From Streptomyces noursei ATCC 11455 (lineage in GTDB: Bacteria > Actinomycetota > Actinomycetes > Streptomycetales > Streptomycetaceae): a stretch of DNA of 64,000 bases. The position numbers were made by a program, and so were the translations under genes. Each line of letters starts with the position of its first letter. Position 1 is the first letter of the stretch. The notes beneath the pieces were generated by a model that was not told where the DNA came from, did no database searches, and worked only from the letters and a program-made list of their open reading frames with translations. Positions 63,742 through 64,000 of this stretch are shown here, piece after piece. Where the stretch lies: positions 6,572,001-6,636,000 of the forward strand of contig NZ_CP011533.1 of the NCBI RefSeq assembly GCF_001704275.1, in the 5' to 3' direction.

Positions 63742-64000
63742 CCGACCCGCCGGACGGTCACGATCGACCCGCGGTGCTCGGCGCCCAACTTCCGGCGCAG
63801 CCGGGCGACGTGGACATCGACGGTGCGGCCGTCGCCGACGTGCCCGTAGCCCCAGACCGTGGTCACCAACTGGTCGCGGGTGTGCACCCGGTGCGGATGC
63901 GCGACCAGATGGGCCAGCAGCTCGAATTCGAGGTACGTCAGGTCCAGTTGCCGTTCGCGGACGTAGGCGGTCCGCTGCTCGGGGTCGATCCGGACGATCT
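63717..64000 (-). CDS. OmpR-type winged-helix regulator, C-terminal part (runs off the edge)
   Basis: The C-terminal 94 residues of a transcriptional regulator are visible on the minus strand. They form an OmpR/PhoB effector domain with LDLTYLEFELLAHLVAHP, the recognition-helix region TRDQLVTTVWGYGHVGDGRTVDVHVARLRRKLG and the wing VRRVGYKYV. The stop TGA is at 63717-63719. The N-terminus, and thus whether it has a receiver domain, lies beyond position 64000. Confidence 0.85.
   Translation of the reverse strand, partial: IVRIDPEQRTAYVRERQLDLTYLEFELLAHLVAHPHRVHTRDQLVTTVWGYGHVGDGRTVDVHVARLRRKLGAEHRGSIVTVRRVGYKYVPSA

Overview
The window is high-GC actinobacterial chromosome, almost certainly Streptomyces. 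Evidence: strong third-position GC bias, frequent GTG starts with ATGA/GTGA overlaps, an F420 oxidoreductase, a DtxR/DmdR-type iron box, a WhiJ/DUF397/anti-sigma-type cassette, and the glnA2-glnE and pullulanase-malEFG neighbourhoods typical of the genus. I see no tRNA, rRNA, CRISPR array, prophage or integrase, and no complete biosynthetic cluster. It reads as conserved core arm, not an island.

Layout. 0.1-5.2 kb: Bcr/CflA exporter, serine hydrolase, Rsm22-type ribosome assembly protein, leaderless TetR gene and a small Prim-Pol-like protein. 5.3-10 kb: lipoprotein, PhzF-like isomerase, iron-regulated heme oxygenase, methionine aminopeptidase and two conserved hypotheticals. 10.1-15.4 kb: a catabolic locus (DapA/NanA-type aldolase, divergent FadR-type regulator, Tat-lipoprotein ABC importer). 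15.5-21.1 kb: F420:NADP oxidoreductase, small membrane protein, M50 protease, large SARP/BTAD NTPase regulator. 21.2-29.3 kb: DrrAB-type exporter, panB, EmrB/QacA exporter with its TetR gene, EEP-family membrane enzyme, DHA1 exporter. 29.5-41.2 kb: nadE, a multicopper oxidase with a histidine-rich insert, DUF998 protein, alpha/beta hydrolase, glnA2, glnE, PAP2 enzyme. 41.3-55.4 kb: a maltose/maltodextrin regulon (LacI, alpha-glucosidase, malEFG, second alpha-glucosidase, second LacI, secreted pullulanase), interrupted by the XRE/DUF397/HATPase cassette and a betaine-type methyltransferase. 55.5-64 kb: GNAT, TetR, ferredoxin reductase, a metal-dependent hydrolase gene broken by an in-frame amber codon, a sigma-like membrane fusion protein, DUF397, an OlsB/OlsA-like acyltransferase pair, and the C-terminal part of an OmpR-type regulator at the edge.

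How the genes work together. Secreted pullulanase would debranch glucans, MalEFG would import the products, and two cytoplasmic GH13 glucosidases would split them. Both the malE and pullulanase upstream regions carry TCTTGC/TCTCGC direct repeats, which fits shared LacI-type control. GlnA2 and GlnE sit side by side as usual in actinobacteria.

The most unusual observation is at convergent gene ends. Three inverted repeats (16561-16726, 29324-29514, 55459-55496) each end in CTA, and that CTA is the stop codon of the leftward gene. A fourth hairpin at 40341-40362 holds both convergent stop codons in its stem. The two long repeats share a core and keep their pairing through base-pair-compensating changes, which suggests a structured repeat family that doubles as a bidirectional terminator. 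Other notable points are symmetric tandem operators before nadE, overlapping TetR operators on a leaderless promoter, an acyltransferase with an altered FPEGT motif, and the amber-interrupted hydrolase.
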